From G958296245 sp965262055 (GTDB lineage: Bacteria; Chloroflexota; Dehalococcoidia; Lucifugimonadales; G958296245): DNA of 64,000 bases. The DNA lies in the NCBI GenBank assembly GCA_965262055.1, contig CBDHEI010000001.1:186001-250000 (forward strand), in the 5' to 3' direction. Position numbers and translations under genes: made by a program. The notes under the pieces are model-generated. The model searched no databases. It worked only from the letters and a program-made list of their open reading frames with translations, and was not told where the DNA came from. Positions 17,508-25,522 of this stretch are shown here, one piece after another. Position 1 is the stretch's first letter. Every line of letters begins with the position of its first letter.

Positions 17508-17876
17508 ACTGCCAGCCTGCAACTGACCCAACTTCCCTGAAAACTCGTGCCACCCCGGTCCCGCGAGAGTTCCCTGCTGCGTATTCTCTCGCCATCCCGC
17601 GCATCGCAGCTCCCGCAGAGGGCCATAGGGGCGCAAGGCGGCGACTGAAGACCGTTCGCCGACCTCCAATCTACCCCAATGAGCCCAGCCATCTCCCCTG
17701 TAGCTCCCTCACCCACCCTGCCGCTGTCCTCACGCCGTCCATCGGTGTCCTTCGGTGGATTCGGGGTAAGCAGGTCCGTCCACTTGCCCAAAAGGTCGTC
17801 CTCGTCTACCATCGTTCCATGTGAGTCAGACCCCTCCTTTGGTCCGGCGAGCAGCGTAGAGCACAGGAGAGCAAGG

Positions 17877-18095
17877 TTGTCCGACAAGATCGTCATCTAC
17901 ACACATCCCGACTGCGGTTACTCCAACTCCTTGAAGGCCGATCTGGACTCAGGCGGGGTCGAATACGAGGAGATAAACCTCGCCCTGCACCCGGAGCAGT
18001 GGGCCAAGGTAGAGGAGCTCACAGGCGGCGACCGCACCACGCCAGTAACCGTGGAGGGCGGCCTCGTAACCGTGGGCTACGGTGGGGTTGGCTGA
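17877..18095 (+). CDS. Glutaredoxin-like thiol protein
   Basis: 72 residues from TTG 17877 (LSDKIVIYTHPDCGYSNSLKADL). The active site is C-G-Y-S, a single-Cys variant of the CPYC of glutaredoxins, at about residues 13-16. TTPVTVEGGLVTVGYGG matches the cis-Pro/glutathione side. A longer frame reaching into IS-A DNA lacks any conservation before this TTG, and GGAGA at 17866 fits the ribosome. The protein is short, and the last helix of the fold is missing. It probably handles disulfide or glutathionylation exchange in the cytoplasm. Confidence 0.72.
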   Translation: MSDKIVIYTHPDCGYSNSLKADLDSGGVEYEEINLALHPEQWAKVEELTGGDRTTPVTVEGGLVTVGYGGVG

Positions 18096-18131
18096 ACCTA
18101 CTAGGCGAGGCCGTCGGCCCCGCTAGTCAAG

Positions 18132-18704
18132 CTACTTCACCTCCTCGACAAACGTGATCTTCCACTCCCCTTCCACCTTCCGGAAGGCCATGCGAATACG
18201 CCGCTCGCCCAGCGGCTCCTTCATGGTCAAATACATCCCCCTTTCGTCGCGGCTGACGACCGACGGAGGGCTCTCCTCGCTCAGCCCCAGCTTTACGCGG
18301 AAGGGCTTCATCCTTCCTATCTCGCTGCGGACTGTTTCATCCCGCTGCTGACGGTAGTCCGCTTCGAGGTACGCCAATGCCGCGTCGGCGTCGTAAGCGT
18401 TAAAGGCCTCCCAGTAGCCGAAGGCGAGCTCCCTGAGAGCGTCTGCCTCTTCTGGGTCCGTCACGAGGCCAGAGCCCTGCTCGGCCTCTGTCTCCTCAGC
18501 TTCAGGTACGGGCGTTGGGCTCGGCTCAGCCTCTGCCACCTCGGATTCAACTACGGGGAAAGGACTCGGCTCGGCTTCCGCCTCCATGGTTTCGCCCACG
18601 GATCCGGGAGTCGGCTTGGGGGTTGACGAGCTTCCGCAGGCAACGGTGATGATGGCCAGCATAGAGAACGCTGCGGGAAGTAAGCACCGTCTCAGCATCG
18701 CCAT
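18132..18704 (-). CDS. Lipoprotein with an NTF2/SnoaL-like C-terminal domain
   Basis: 190 residues. The signal peptide ends in a lipobox (TVAC, Cys at 23), so the mature protein is lipid-anchored outside the membrane. An acidic Pro/Glu/Ser linker follows (about residues 30-80, repeats of EAEPSP). The C-terminal 105 residues (ALRELAFGYWEAFNAYDADAALAYLEADY ... GEWKITFVEEV) resemble NTF2-like domains that often bind small ligands. No catalytic set is evident. Confidence 0.72.
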   Translation of the reverse strand: MAMLRRCLLPAAFSMLAIITVACGSSSTPKPTPGSVGETMEAEAEPSPFPVVESEVAEAEPSPTPVPEAEETEAEQGSGLVTDPEEADALRELAFGYWEAFNAYDADAALAYLEADYRQQRDETVRSEIGRMKPFRVKLGLSEESPPSVVSRDERGMYLTMKEPLGERRIRMAFRKVEGEWKITFVEEVK

Positions 18705-18757
18705 ATCCGTCCCTAACTAGCAGTCAGATCGCGACCCCTGGCGACCATACTTCCTGA

Positions 18758-19417
18758 TTACGCCGCCCCTACCCTCCTCAGCAGGCCCATCGGCTCGCTG
18801 TCCAGCAGCGCAACGGCCTCCTCCTCACTCATCCCCGATCCCCGGGCGACCGTCATTGCGAAGTCCCGCGTCAGCAGGTCGTCCGGCGCGTGCGCGTCCG
18901 AATCGAGCACCATGTGCGCCCCCGCCTCCATCGCCGTCTTGACCACGTGGCCGTTCGCAAACGAGTGTCCCCGCCTCGCGGACACCTCCAGGAACACTCC
19001 GTTGCGCGCCGCCATGGCCGCCTCCTCTGCCGAGATGAGCCCAGGGTGCGCCAGTATGTCAACGTGCTCCGAGCGCACCGCCGCAAGGTTCGTGCCGGGC
19101 TCCACCGGCTCGACCACCGTCTCGCCATGGACGTTGACCACCACCGCGCCCAGAGCCTTGGCCTCCTTGGCCAGCCGGTCTATGTCCTCCTTGGGGCAGT
19201 GAGTGATCTCCACGCCCGGAAGCGCCAGTACGTCCCACCGCTCCGACGCCGCCCTGCAGTCCGTTATCAGCACCTTGAGCACCATCTCCATGTTGCCCGG
19301 CCCAACGTGGTCGGTCACGGCCATCACGCGGTAGCCCTTGACGTGGGCCCGCCTTATCAGCTCTATGGGCGACAGCACCCCGTCGCTCAAGAACGTGTGG
19401 GTATGAAAGTCGTACAC
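18758..19417 (-). CDS. PHP-domain metal-dependent phosphoesterase-like protein
   Basis: 219 residues from GTG 19417, which is preceded by GGAGGCG at a good distance; a TTG at 19456 is in frame but poorly placed. Metal ligands of the PHP fold are visible: DFHTHTFLSDG (two His), AVTDHVGPGN, PGVEITH, VNVHGE, DILAHPGLI and DSDAHAPDD. PHP proteins hydrolyse phosphate esters such as histidinol phosphate. The gene follows the LLM gene by 22 bp, so the two are likely co-transcribed. Confidence 0.83.
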   Translation of the reverse strand: MYDFHTHTFLSDGVLSPIELIRRAHVKGYRVMAVTDHVGPGNMEMVLKVLITDCRAASERWDVLALPGVEITHCPKEDIDRLAKEAKALGAVVVNVHGETVVEPVEPGTNLAAVRSEHVDILAHPGLISAEEAAMAARNGVFLEVSARRGHSFANGHVVKTAMEAGAHMVLDSDAHAPDDLLTRDFAMTVARGSGMSEEEAVALLDSEPMGLLRRVGAA

Positions 19418-19439
19418 ACCGCCTCCAATCGCAGCTGCC

Positions 19440-20366
19440 TCAGACGGACGAACCAATCTCCCCGGCCAGCCGCCTGATCGAGTCTTCAGTGTAGCTCCAG
19501 TCCCGCGACGGTATGGAGAAGATGGCGTGCTCGACGCCGGCGTCGCGGTACCTCCGCAGGTCGTCCCGCACCTCCGCGCTCGAACCGGACATCACGGCAT
19601 CCGTGCGCGGCCTGCCCAGCTCCAGCGAGAAACCCATCGCCACCCCCACCGAGCCAGGCTCCCGGCCGTTCTCCTCGCACATCCGCAGCAGCGCCGCCGC
19701 CTGCGCGACCAGGGAGTCTGCATCGAGTGTCATGGGGAACCATACGTCGCCCAGCCTCGCCGCCCGCCGCATCGCGGCCTTGCTGCCGCCGCCTATCCAG
19801 ATCGGCGGGTGCGGCTTCTGCAGCGGCTTAGGGTAGAAGCTCTTCCCTGATATGCTGAAGTGGCGGCCACTGTAGCTCGCCGTCTCCTGCGTGCACAGCG
19901 CCTTGAACATCTCTATGCTCTCGTCCGTCACCCTCCCCCGCGTCCTGTAGTCGGCGCCCATGCCCTCGAACTCCTCGGGCATCCAGCCCAGCCCGGCCCC
20001 GAACACCACCCGCCCTCCGCTAAGCACGTCCAGCGTCGTCACCATCTTGGCGTTCAGCACGGGGTGCCTGAGCGGCAGGATGAGCACGCTGAAGCCCAGG
20101 GTGATCCTGCTGGTCTGGCTGGCGACGAAGCTGAGAGTCGTCACCGGCTCCAGCACGTTCTGGCCCTTCGGGTCCATCTTCCCGGGGCCCCACCTGTCCG
20201 GGTACCGCTCCGCCAGGTCCGCCGGATACACCGTCCTGTCCGCGAACCAGATCGAGTCCAGACCGGCCTCCTCGCACAGGGACGCAAGTCTGCAGGCGTA
20301 CGCGCCCATCTCCCCCGGCGGCGCGCCGAGCCCCAGCGCAAATGTGGCTGAAAGACCGAGTTTCAT
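19440..20366 (-). CDS. LLM-class F420/FMN-dependent oxidoreductase
   Basis: 308 residues from ATG 20366, seven bases after AGGAGG. Luciferase-like TIM barrel: MKLGLSATFALGLG start, TLSFVASQTSRITLGFSVLILPLRHP, GGRVVFGAGLGWMPEEFEGMG and PIWIGGGSKAAMRRAARLGDVW. Such enzymes use FMN or F420 to oxygenate or reduce a substrate that cannot be guessed here. Divergent from the Gfo/Idh/MocA gene at 20450, leaving 83 bp for both promoters. Another LLM gene is at 39325. Confidence 0.85.
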   Translation of the reverse strand: MKLGLSATFALGLGAPPGEMGAYACRLASLCEEAGLDSIWFADRTVYPADLAERYPDRWGPGKMDPKGQNVLEPVTTLSFVASQTSRITLGFSVLILPLRHPVLNAKMVTTLDVLSGGRVVFGAGLGWMPEEFEGMGADYRTRGRVTDESIEMFKALCTQETASYSGRHFSISGKSFYPKPLQKPHPPIWIGGGSKAAMRRAARLGDVWFPMTLDADSLVAQAAALLRMCEENGREPGSVGVAMGFSLELGRPRTDAVMSGSSAEVRDDLRRYRDAGVEHAIFSIPSRDWSYTEDSIRRLAGEIGSSV

Positions 20367-20449
20367 AGGGGTCCTCCTTTTCCGCGGAGATGATACCATC
20401 TTCCCCGCAGCCCAGCTTAATGCAGAACGTCCATTACAGGAGGCCCCTA

Positions 20450-21406
20450 ATGCGCAACATCAGGATCGCAGCCGTCGGATGCGGGGGACGCGGGAGGGGA
20501 CACATAGCCGCCTTCGCCGGCCTGGAAGACGTAGATTTGGTCGCCGTCTGCGACCTCGACGAGGGCCTGCGCAACGCCGCAGGCGAGCAGTTCGGCGTGG
20601 CTGGCCGCTACGGGAACGTCGACGAGATGCTCGACGCCGAGGCGCCCGACGGGGTCGTAGTTGCCGTCCCGGCCCACCTGAACGGCAAGGTCGCCCTGCC
20701 GATACTGGAGCGCGGCTTCAACACCCTCGTCGAGAAGCCGCCCGGCATGAGCGTCACCGAGACCGTCTCGCTGCGCGACGCCGCCCAGCGCACCGGCGCC
20801 AAGGCCATGGTCGGCTGGCAGAGGCGCTTCCACCCCATCATCCTCGAGGTCCGCGAGATGATAGAGGCGCGCGGCCCCGTGACCCAGATCGTCGGCGAGT
20901 TCCACAAGAGCATCACCCAGCTCGGCGAGACCGGGCGCTACCCGGAGGAGGTCATGGACAACATGATCTTCGAGACGCCCATCCACTCCATCGACCTCGT
21001 CAGGGCCATCGCCGGCTCCTCCGACGTGGCCGAGGTCCACGCCATCGTCCGCCGCACCATCTCACCCTACAAGGACGTGCACGCCGCCCTCGTCCTCTTC
21101 GAGAACGGCTGCGTCGCCCAGATAACCGCCAACTACACCACCGACGCCCGCCTGCAGCGCTACGAGATTCACGGACGTAACATCTCCGCCTACGTCGAGG
21201 GGATAACCACGGCCGACATCGTGGCCGACGGCGACCGCATCCACCTGACGTCCGAGGGAAGGGGCAACGACACCGTGGTCCAGGCCCAGTTCTTCGTCGA
21301 CTGCATCAGGGAAGACCGGCCAGTGGGCCTTCCCGCCGCCAACCTCGACGAGGCCATCAAGTCCATGGAGCTAGCGGAGGCCATCCTCGCCGGCCTCCGG
21401 GACTGA
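20450..21406 (+). CDS. Gfo/Idh/MocA-family oxidoreductase
   Basis: 318 residues from ATG 20450, preceded by CAGGAGGCCCCTA. Rossmann start IRIAAVGCGGRGRGHIAAF, EKP motif in NTLVEKPPGMSVTET, and a C-terminal domain with FETPIHSIDLVRAIAG (D/H pair). NAD(P)-linked oxidoreduction of a sugar or sugar-acid is likely. An in-frame ATG at 20390 exists but lacks both a binding site and conservation. Confidence 0.86.
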   Translation: MRNIRIAAVGCGGRGRGHIAAFAGLEDVDLVAVCDLDEGLRNAAGEQFGVAGRYGNVDEMLDAEAPDGVVVAVPAHLNGKVALPILERGFNTLVEKPPGMSVTETVSLRDAAQRTGAKAMVGWQRRFHPIILEVREMIEARGPVTQIVGEFHKSITQLGETGRYPEEVMDNMIFETPIHSIDLVRAIAGSSDVAEVHAIVRRTISPYKDVHAALVLFENGCVAQITANYTTDARLQRYEIHGRNISAYVEGITTADIVADGDRIHLTSEGRGNDTVVQAQFFVDCIREDRPVGLPAANLDEAIKSMELAEAILAGLRD

Positions 21407-21453
21407 ACAGGGCTATTCCATTTCGTTTGGCTACGCCGTAATTCGCCCTTCCC

Positions 21454-21478
21454 GTAGGGGCGGGTTTCAAACCCGTCC
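21454..21478. repeat. Short palindromic intergenic repeat (REP-like), copy 1
   Basis: GTAGGGGCGGGTTTC followed directly by AAACCCGTCC folds into a hairpin. Near-identical copies are at 24655-24679 and 45928-45951. All three lie between genes. It could act as a bidirectional terminator or a REP-type structure. Confidence 0.65.
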
Positions 21479-21541
21479 TGTCCCTCTCGTAGGACGCCAA
21501 TCTGATCGCGCATATGCCCCAATCACGGTAACTTGGTTCCG

Positions 21542-22156
21542 CTACTCGCCCCGGGGCCGGTACTGCATCTCCTCAGGCAGCGCGTCGATAACCCCCAGCG
21601 CCAGCAGCACCCGCTGCGTCACGAAGGCCGCGACGTCGCCCATGGTCTCCTGCTCCAGGTAGAAGGCTGGCTCCGGGGGTATCACCGCCGCCCCCAAGCG
21701 GGCCGCCGCCGCCAGATTCTCCAAATGCAGTGCGCTCAACGGCGACTCCCGGGGCACCATCACCAGGGGTCGGCGCTCCTTTAGCGTAACGTCGGCTGCC
21801 CGCCGTATCAGGTTGTCCGCAAAGCCGTGCGCCACCGCCGCCGCGGTCGCCATGCTGCACGGCACGATCGCCATGCCGCGCACGGGAAAGGTGCCGCTGG
21901 CGATCGGCGCCGCAAGGTCGCCGCTCGCGTAGTGAGTGAACTCACCGCTGTCCGCCCACCGCTCCAGCGCGGCCCCGAACGACTCGTCCATCTCCTCGCG
22001 CCACACCATCCTGGCAGCCGAAGAGGCCGATGCGATCACCGGCACCCTCATGTCGAGCAGCACGTCTATCGCGGCCCGCGCCAGCAGCGACCCACTGGCC
22101 CCAGTGATCCCGACGACCACCGGATGCCCGCCCTTCACGCCGTTCGTAGCCTCCAT
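21542..22156 (-). CDS. ubiX: UbiX-family flavin prenyltransferase (probable MqnM role)
   Basis: 204 residues. The flavin-binding start VVVGITGASGSLLARAAIDVLL, the GMAIVPCSMATAAAVAHGFADNLIRRAADVTLKERRPLVMVPRESPLS block, and MPPEPAFY-like PPEPAFYLEQETM are diagnostic of UbiX. It makes prenylated FMN, the cofactor of the UbiD-type decarboxylase. It is the last of three genes (ubiD, ubiA, ubiX) on this strand, the set used in the late futalosine route to menaquinone. Confidence 0.9.
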   Translation of the reverse strand: MEATNGVKGGHPVVVGITGASGSLLARAAIDVLLDMRVPVIASASSAARMVWREEMDESFGAALERWADSGEFTHYASGDLAAPIASGTFPVRGMAIVPCSMATAAAVAHGFADNLIRRAADVTLKERRPLVMVPRESPLSALHLENLAAAARLGAAVIPPEPAFYLEQETMGDVAAFVTQRVLLALGVIDALPEEMQYRPRGE

Positions 22157-22253
22157 ACCTCTCCCCCAGCCTTCACCGGAAGCAGCGTTCCCCTACTCCC
22201 AATCCTAAGAATCCTCTAATCCCGCCCATCCTGAATTCTGACAGTTCCCCACC

Positions 22254-23153
22254 CTACCCCGAAACCAGCAGCGACGCCACCACCGAGACGAGCACCGTCG
22301 CCGAAACGTAGGCGTTCACCCGGAAGAACGCCATGTCCATGCGCGACAGGTCGTCCGGCGACACCATCCTGTGCTTGTAAGCCATCAGCCCTGCCGCGAC
22401 GAGGCACCCCACGTAGTAGGGAAAGCTCAGTCCCAGCGCGATCCCGGTTGCAACAAGGAACGCCACCGCGAGCGCGTCCATCGTCCTCGACCACCGGAAC
22501 GCCGCCCTCACTCCGAACCTCCGCGCCACCGCGTGCAGCCCGTGCCGCGTGTACGCCTCTACGTCCTGCGCGTGGTACAGAATGTCAAAGCTGCCCGCCC
22601 ACATCGCGACCGCCGCTGACAGCAGCACCGGCTCCCAGCCCAGGCTGCCCTTAACGCCTATCCACGCCGCCGACGGCGCGATGGCCAGCGCCCACCCCAG
22701 CAGGATGTTCGCCGCCCACGTGAACCGCTTGGCGTACGGGTACAGCACGAGATATGCCGCTGCCACGGGCGCCAGCGCCAGCGCCAGCGTATTGAGCCGC
22801 CACGCCGCGAAGAAGAAGAGCGCCGCGGCCGCCAGCGCCAGCGCCGCCATGTCGGGCGCGCCCAGCAGGCCCGCCGGAAGGTGGCGCTGTGCCGTGCGCG
22901 GGTTCAGCGCGTCGATGTGGCGGTCGATCAGCCGGTTCGCCGACATCCCCAGCGTCCGCGCGCCCACCATCGCCACCGTGATCCACAGGAACAAGCCCCA
23001 CGACGGCAGCCCGTCCGCCGCCAGCACCATGCCCGTGTACGCGAACGGCAGCGCGAACACCGTCTCTTGGACACGCACGGCCCCCGGGAAGAGCCGCAGC
23101 CGCTGCAACAGCGGGCGGGGCTCGTCCACGCCTATATCCCGTACTCGCTCCAC
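22254..23153 (-). CDS. ubiA: UbiA-family prenyltransferase (probable MqnP role)
   Basis: 299 residues, about eight or nine membrane helices. First Asp-rich motif: NRLIDRHIDALNPRT at residues 73-87, the N-R-x-x-D-x-x-x-D of UbiA enzymes. Second: SFDILYHAQDVEAYTRHG near 190-207. It attaches a polyprenyl chain to an aromatic acid in the membrane. Its start overlaps the ubiD 3' end by 22 bp, so the two are translated together. With ubiD and ubiX beside it, 1,4-dihydroxy-6-naphthoate is the likely acceptor; this is inferred from context. Confidence 0.9.
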   Translation of the reverse strand: MERVRDIGVDEPRPLLQRLRLFPGAVRVQETVFALPFAYTGMVLAADGLPSWGLFLWITVAMVGARTLGMSANRLIDRHIDALNPRTAQRHLPAGLLGAPDMAALALAAAALFFFAAWRLNTLALALAPVAAAYLVLYPYAKRFTWAANILLGWALAIAPSAAWIGVKGSLGWEPVLLSAAVAMWAGSFDILYHAQDVEAYTRHGLHAVARRFGVRAAFRWSRTMDALAVAFLVATGIALGLSFPYYVGCLVAAGLMAYKHRMVSPDDLSRMDMAFFRVNAYVSATVLVSVVASLLVSG

Positions 23154-24586
23154 CTGGAGCTCACCAGGGCCTTGACCTCATCCGTCATCTCTATCAGGGG
23201 AGGCCACTCCCGCGTCCGCCCGTCCATCGGCCCCTTGGCCGTGGCGTCTATGCCCATCTTGCTCCCGAACTTCGGCGACGCCGAAGCGTGGTCCAGGTCG
23301 TCCACCGGTCCCTCCGCCAGCACGATGTCGCTGGAAGGGTCGATGTTCGCCGTCACCCGCCACGCCACCTCCGACAGGTCCTGCACGTCCACGTCGTGGT
23401 CGACGATGATGATCGTCTTGGTGAGCATCAGCAGCCCAAGCCCCCACAGCGCGAACATCACCTTCCGCGCGTGGCCCGGGTACTCCTTCCTGATCGACAC
23501 CACCAGCAGGTTGTGGAAGATGCCCTCCGCCGGGAAGTTCACGTCCACGATCTCCGGGAGCGTCAGCTGGAGCGCCGGCAGCATCAGCCGCTCGCTCGCC
23601 TTCCCCATGAAGTAGTCCTCAGACGGCGGCTTCCCCACTACGGTCGTCGCGTATATCGGGTCCCTGCGCTGCGTTATGGCCATCACGTGGAACACCGGGT
23701 AGTCGTCCGCCGGCGAGTAGTAGCCGGTGTGGTCGCCGAACGGCCCCTCGGCCCGCTGCTCGCCCGGCGTCACGTACCCCTCCAGCACGATTTCCGAGTG
23801 CGCAGGTACCTCCAGGTCGACGGTCTTGCACCTGACCATCTCCACGGCGCTGCCCCTCAGTACCCCGGAGACCATGATCTCGTCCATGTCCGGCGGCACC
23901 GGCAGCGAGCCGGTCCACATCGTCGTCGGGTCCGCCCCTATCGCGACCGCCACCTCCAGGCGCTCGCTGCCCTTACGCTCGCCACTCCTGTAGTGTTTCG
24001 CCCCCACCTTGTGCGTCTGCCAGTGCATCCCTGTCGTCCTACCGTCGTATACCTGCATCCGGTACGTGCCCACATTGCGCCTGCCGGTCTCCGGGTCGCG
24101 GCTTATCACAAGGGGAAACGTGATGAAGCGCCCCGCGTCCATCGGCCAGCACTTGATGATCGGCAGCCTGTTCAGGTCGATGTCCTCTCCCGTGACGACC
24201 TCCTCCTGGCACGGCCCACGCGATACCGTCTTCGGCTGCGCCCTCGCGACGCCAGCCAGCTTGCCGAGCACACGGAGCTTGTCGCCGATGCCCGTCGGCG
24301 GACCCTGCAACATGCCAAGCAAATCTCGCGTCCTATCGGCAAGGTCATCCAGCTTGTCGACGCCCAATGCCCACGCGACCCGCCGCTCGGCGCCGAACAG
24401 GTTCATGACCGCCGGCATGTCGAAGCCCTCGACGTTCTCGAAGTAGAGCGCCGGCCCTCCGGACTTCACCACGCGGTCCGCGATCTCGCTCATCTCCAGG
24501 TCGCGGCTCACCGAAGCCTCGATGCGCCGAAGGTCGCCCTTCTCCTCTAGCAACGAGATGAACTCCCTGAGATCCTTAAAGCTCAT
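23132..24586 (-). CDS. ubiD: UbiD-family decarboxylase (probable MqnL role)
   Basis: 484 residues. FKDLREFISLLEEKGDLRRIEASVSRDLEMSEIADRV opens the family; GPALYFENVEG, EGPFGDHTGYYSPADDYPVFHVMAITQRRDPIYATTVVGKPPSEDYFMGKASERL includes the E-x-P-F-x-D/E region around the catalytic Glu and prFMN site. It would remove the carboxylate from the prenylated naphthoate using prenyl-FMN made by UbiX. Its leader and start region are tandemly duplicated (see 24576-24634). Confidence 0.92.
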   Translation of the reverse strand: MSFKDLREFISLLEEKGDLRRIEASVSRDLEMSEIADRVVKSGGPALYFENVEGFDMPAVMNLFGAERRVAWALGVDKLDDLADRTRDLLGMLQGPPTGIGDKLRVLGKLAGVARAQPKTVSRGPCQEEVVTGEDIDLNRLPIIKCWPMDAGRFITFPLVISRDPETGRRNVGTYRMQVYDGRTTGMHWQTHKVGAKHYRSGERKGSERLEVAVAIGADPTTMWTGSLPVPPDMDEIMVSGVLRGSAVEMVRCKTVDLEVPAHSEIVLEGYVTPGEQRAEGPFGDHTGYYSPADDYPVFHVMAITQRRDPIYATTVVGKPPSEDYFMGKASERLMLPALQLTLPEIVDVNFPAEGIFHNLLVVSIRKEYPGHARKVMFALWGLGLLMLTKTIIIVDHDVDVQDLSEVAWRVTANIDPSSDIVLAEGPVDDLDHASASPKFGSKMGIDATAKGPMDGRTREWPPLIEMTDEVKALVSSRWSEYGI

Positions 24587-24634
24587 CCCGAACCCACCAC
24601 CTTAAAACGTTGCTCATCCCGAACCCACCACCTT
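24576..24634 (-). promoter_or_regulatory. Duplicated leader with a 13-codon upstream reading frame before ubiD
   Basis: The 23-base block holding the ubiD ribosome binding site and start (GCTCATCCCGAACCCACCAC on the + strand) occurs twice, at 24581-24603 and 24612-24634. The outer copy makes a second start at 24617 that opens a short frame, MSNVLRWWVRDEL, ending in a TAA at 24576-24578, inside the ubiD coding start. The two frames overlap by 11 bases, so translation of one would affect the other. Confidence 0.5.
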
Positions 24635-24654
24635 CCGTTGTTGGGCATCACGCC

Positions 24655-24679
24655 GTAGGGGCGGGTTTGAAACCCCCTC
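24655..24679. repeat. REP-like palindromic repeat, copy 2
   Basis: GTAGGGGCGGGTTTG followed by AAACCCCCTCC; one arm has diverged from the other two copies. Farther on, TTCTGTTGCAT at 24683-24693 is matched inversely by ATGCAACAGAAC at 25422-25433. This pair brackets the nuclease-like gene between them and may mark the ends of a mobile cassette. Confidence 0.5.
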
Positions 24680-24707
24680 CGGTTCTGTTGCATTTGGGCG
24701 GGGTATC

Positions 24708-25367
24708 TCATTCTCCTCTATCCTTGTCTCCTTTCCGGTTGTTCCGCAGAACGTCATGAAGTGGGTTGCCTGGCCGAACGGGATAGAGAGAATCCAGGTC
24801 TCCCAAATGGTTGAAGACGTTCCAGAAATCACGGCGCACGCTTGGGCTGCAAGTTTGCAGCGCGACTCTCAGGTCTTCAACCTTCTTATCCTGTTTGCCC
24901 CGTTCGCCGCGATTGTAGCTATCTTGGGCAATGTTGGCTGGGAGCCTATCAAATCTGGTCAGGGACTTGAAGTTTGGTGTCAACGGCACCCAGCAGAGGG
25001 TGAGGAGGTCCTTCTCATCGCTGAGTTGTACCTCGACCACATCAACACCTCTTCTCTGCAGGGCGTCCAACTTCTTCCGCTTGGCTTCGGAGGGCGGGTT
25101 CGTTACGATGACTTCAATGATGCGAACGGGAGTGTCGTCCGCGCTGTAGAGAATAAGATCAGGGACAATGCCGCCAACGGAATCCCACTCTCCAGGGACC
25201 TTCACCTTTTCGACGCCGGCCCGGAGATCGCACGATAGGTCGCCGTTCAGGAGGCGTACCCGGAGTTCCTCATCTTTACCCCGACCAAAGTCGGGCCTCG
25301 TCAGTTCGTCGTAAAGCAGAGCTACGGCCCGCTGATGCAACCATGAGGCTGCCCCTGCGTTCCTCAT
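24708..25367 (-). CDS. Hypothetical protein with a PD-(D/E)xK-like core
   Basis: 219 residues from ATG 25367 (MRNAGAASWLHQRAVALLYDELTRPDFG). A nuclease-fold core is suggested by GGIVPDLILYS (Asp70), RIIEVIVTNPPSEAKRKK (Glu85 and Lys96) and GVDVVEVQL. The usual E-x-K is E-x-I here, with the Lys displaced. No close family was recognised. It is flanked by inverted TTCTGTTGCAT/ATGCAACAGAA sites, and its base composition is less GC-rich than the neighbours, which suggests it was acquired. Role unknown; a mobile nuclease or defence gene is possible. Confidence 0.5.
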   Translation of the reverse strand: MRNAGAASWLHQRAVALLYDELTRPDFGRGKDEELRVRLLNGDLSCDLRAGVEKVKVPGEWDSVGGIVPDLILYSADDTPVRIIEVIVTNPPSEAKRKKLDALQRRGVDVVEVQLSDEKDLLTLCWVPLTPNFKSLTRFDRLPANIAQDSYNRGERGKQDKKVEDLRVALQTCSPSVRRDFWNVFNHLGDLDSLYPVRPGNPLHDVLRNNRKGDKDRGE

Positions 25368-25522
25368 TACATTCACTTCCTTGTCTCCTTCCTGCTCCGA
25401 CCTACCCCGCGTAATGCAACAGAACCCGCCCTCCCCCCGGCCGTAGGACGCCGCTGCTAGTCCTGAACACCCTGTCCATCCATGTCTCTCCCCAATCACC
25501 ATCATCACGCCAATCAAACGAA

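Larger units (their letters stand above)
16061..17765 (+). mobile_element. IS-A copy 1: complete IS1380-like insertion sequence (1705 bp)
   Basis: Terminal inverted repeats are CCCGAATCCACCGAAAGAC at 16061-16079 and GTCCTTCGGTGGATTCGGG at 17747-17765 (one mismatch). GTAAG flanks both ends (16056-16060 and 17766-17770) and reads as a 5-bp target duplication. The same GTAAG precedes copy 2 at 62879, so the element may favour that site, or the repeats may extend into it. About 240 bp after the transposase hold no gene. Joining the flanks restores a 34-codon minus-strand frame beginning MVDEDDLLGKWTDLL; its reality is uncertain. Confidence 0.9.

Noticed and set aside
16056..17770. A 34-codon gene restored by removing IS-A copy 1
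   Set aside because: The restored frame (MVDEDDLLGKWTDLL...) is too short to stand out from chance in this GC-rich DNA and has no recognised domain.
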